64,000 nucleotides of DNA from Parapedobacter sp. SGR-10 (GTDB taxonomy: Bacteria; Bacteroidota; Bacteroidia; Sphingobacteriales; Sphingobacteriaceae): contig NZ_JAAJTJ010000001.1 in NCBI RefSeq assembly GCF_011030405.1, positions 434,001 through 498,000 of the forward strand, in the 5' to 3' direction. Under the pieces are notes generated by a model. It was not told the origin of the DNA and searched no databases. It saw nothing but the letters and a program-made list of their open reading frames with translations. Below are positions 63,965 through 64,000 of this stretch, one piece after another. A program made the translations under genes and the position numbers. Every line of letters begins with the position of its first letter. The first letter of the stretch is position 1.

Positions 63965-64000
63965 CTCAATACCGTCAAAACCGCCAGATACCATATATAC

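Overview
The window comes from the chromosome of a Bacteroidota bacterium, most likely a Sphingobacteriaceae (Sphingobacterium/Pedobacter type). The evidence is two SusC/SusD pairs, an ECF-sigma/FecR pair feeding a SusC with an STN domain, DUF4998/DUF4959/DUF5017 lipoproteins, atpD-atpC split from the rest of the ATP synthase genes, and -7 boxes of the TAnnTTTG type. No rRNA, tRNA, CRISPR array or transposase gene was seen.

Layout. 0.1-1.9 kb: a lipoprotein convergent with metZ. 2.2-11.6 kb (minus): utilization locus 1 (ECF sigma, FecR, SusC, SusD and two surface lipoproteins, without a glycosidase); 150-165 bp direct repeats lie just outside both ends. 11.9-14.2 kb: an MFS exporter and a frameshifted TonB-like gene. 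14.3-18.4 kb: sufBCD with a four-helix-bundle ORF inserted between sufB and sufC. 18.6-29.4 kb (minus): XRE-cupin regulator and utilization locus 2 (SusC, SusD, two DUF5017 lipoproteins, an EEP-family phosphodiesterase, a calcineurin-like phosphoesterase, a sialidase-like protein). 30.0-39.7 kb (plus): Tat-exported phospholipase C, then a phosphonate operon (Zn-alcohol dehydrogenase, OPA-type transporter, phosphonoacetate hydrolase, phosphonoacetaldehyde dehydrogenase), an Lrp/AsnC regulator and a DUF6695-like protein. 39.7-43.2 kb: ung, a membrane TPR protein, atpD, atpC. 43.6-58.8 kb: ilvE-D-B-N, ilvC, leuC-D-B-A and ilvA, interrupted by DinB, AhpD-like and ABC-ATPase genes. 59.1-63.8 kb: an OmpA-type protein and a TPR-CHAT protein.

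How it works together. The most notable part is 19-38 kb. Locus 2 is rich in phosphoesterases and sits head to head with a phospholipase C and an operon able to turn phosphonoacetaldehyde into acetate and phosphate. The operon has an alcohol dehydrogenase where a 2-aminoethylphosphonate transaminase (PhnW) would be expected. I infer an organophosphorus/phosphonate scavenging island whose entry substrate may be a hydroxyalkylphosphonate. A possible antisense RNA (DonS-like) lies over the susC leader of locus 2.

A second theme is intergenic repeats. Several families of palindromes and fuzzy repeats fill the spacers: GTAGAGACGC palindromes, GTAGG double hairpins, TGTCATTCCGACGA and CATTGCGAGG elements, and ACTGACAACTGA-type strings. 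They are densest in the ilv-leu cluster, where some provide the stop codon of the upstream gene. A 13-bp palindrome occurs at identical spacing inside three promoters.
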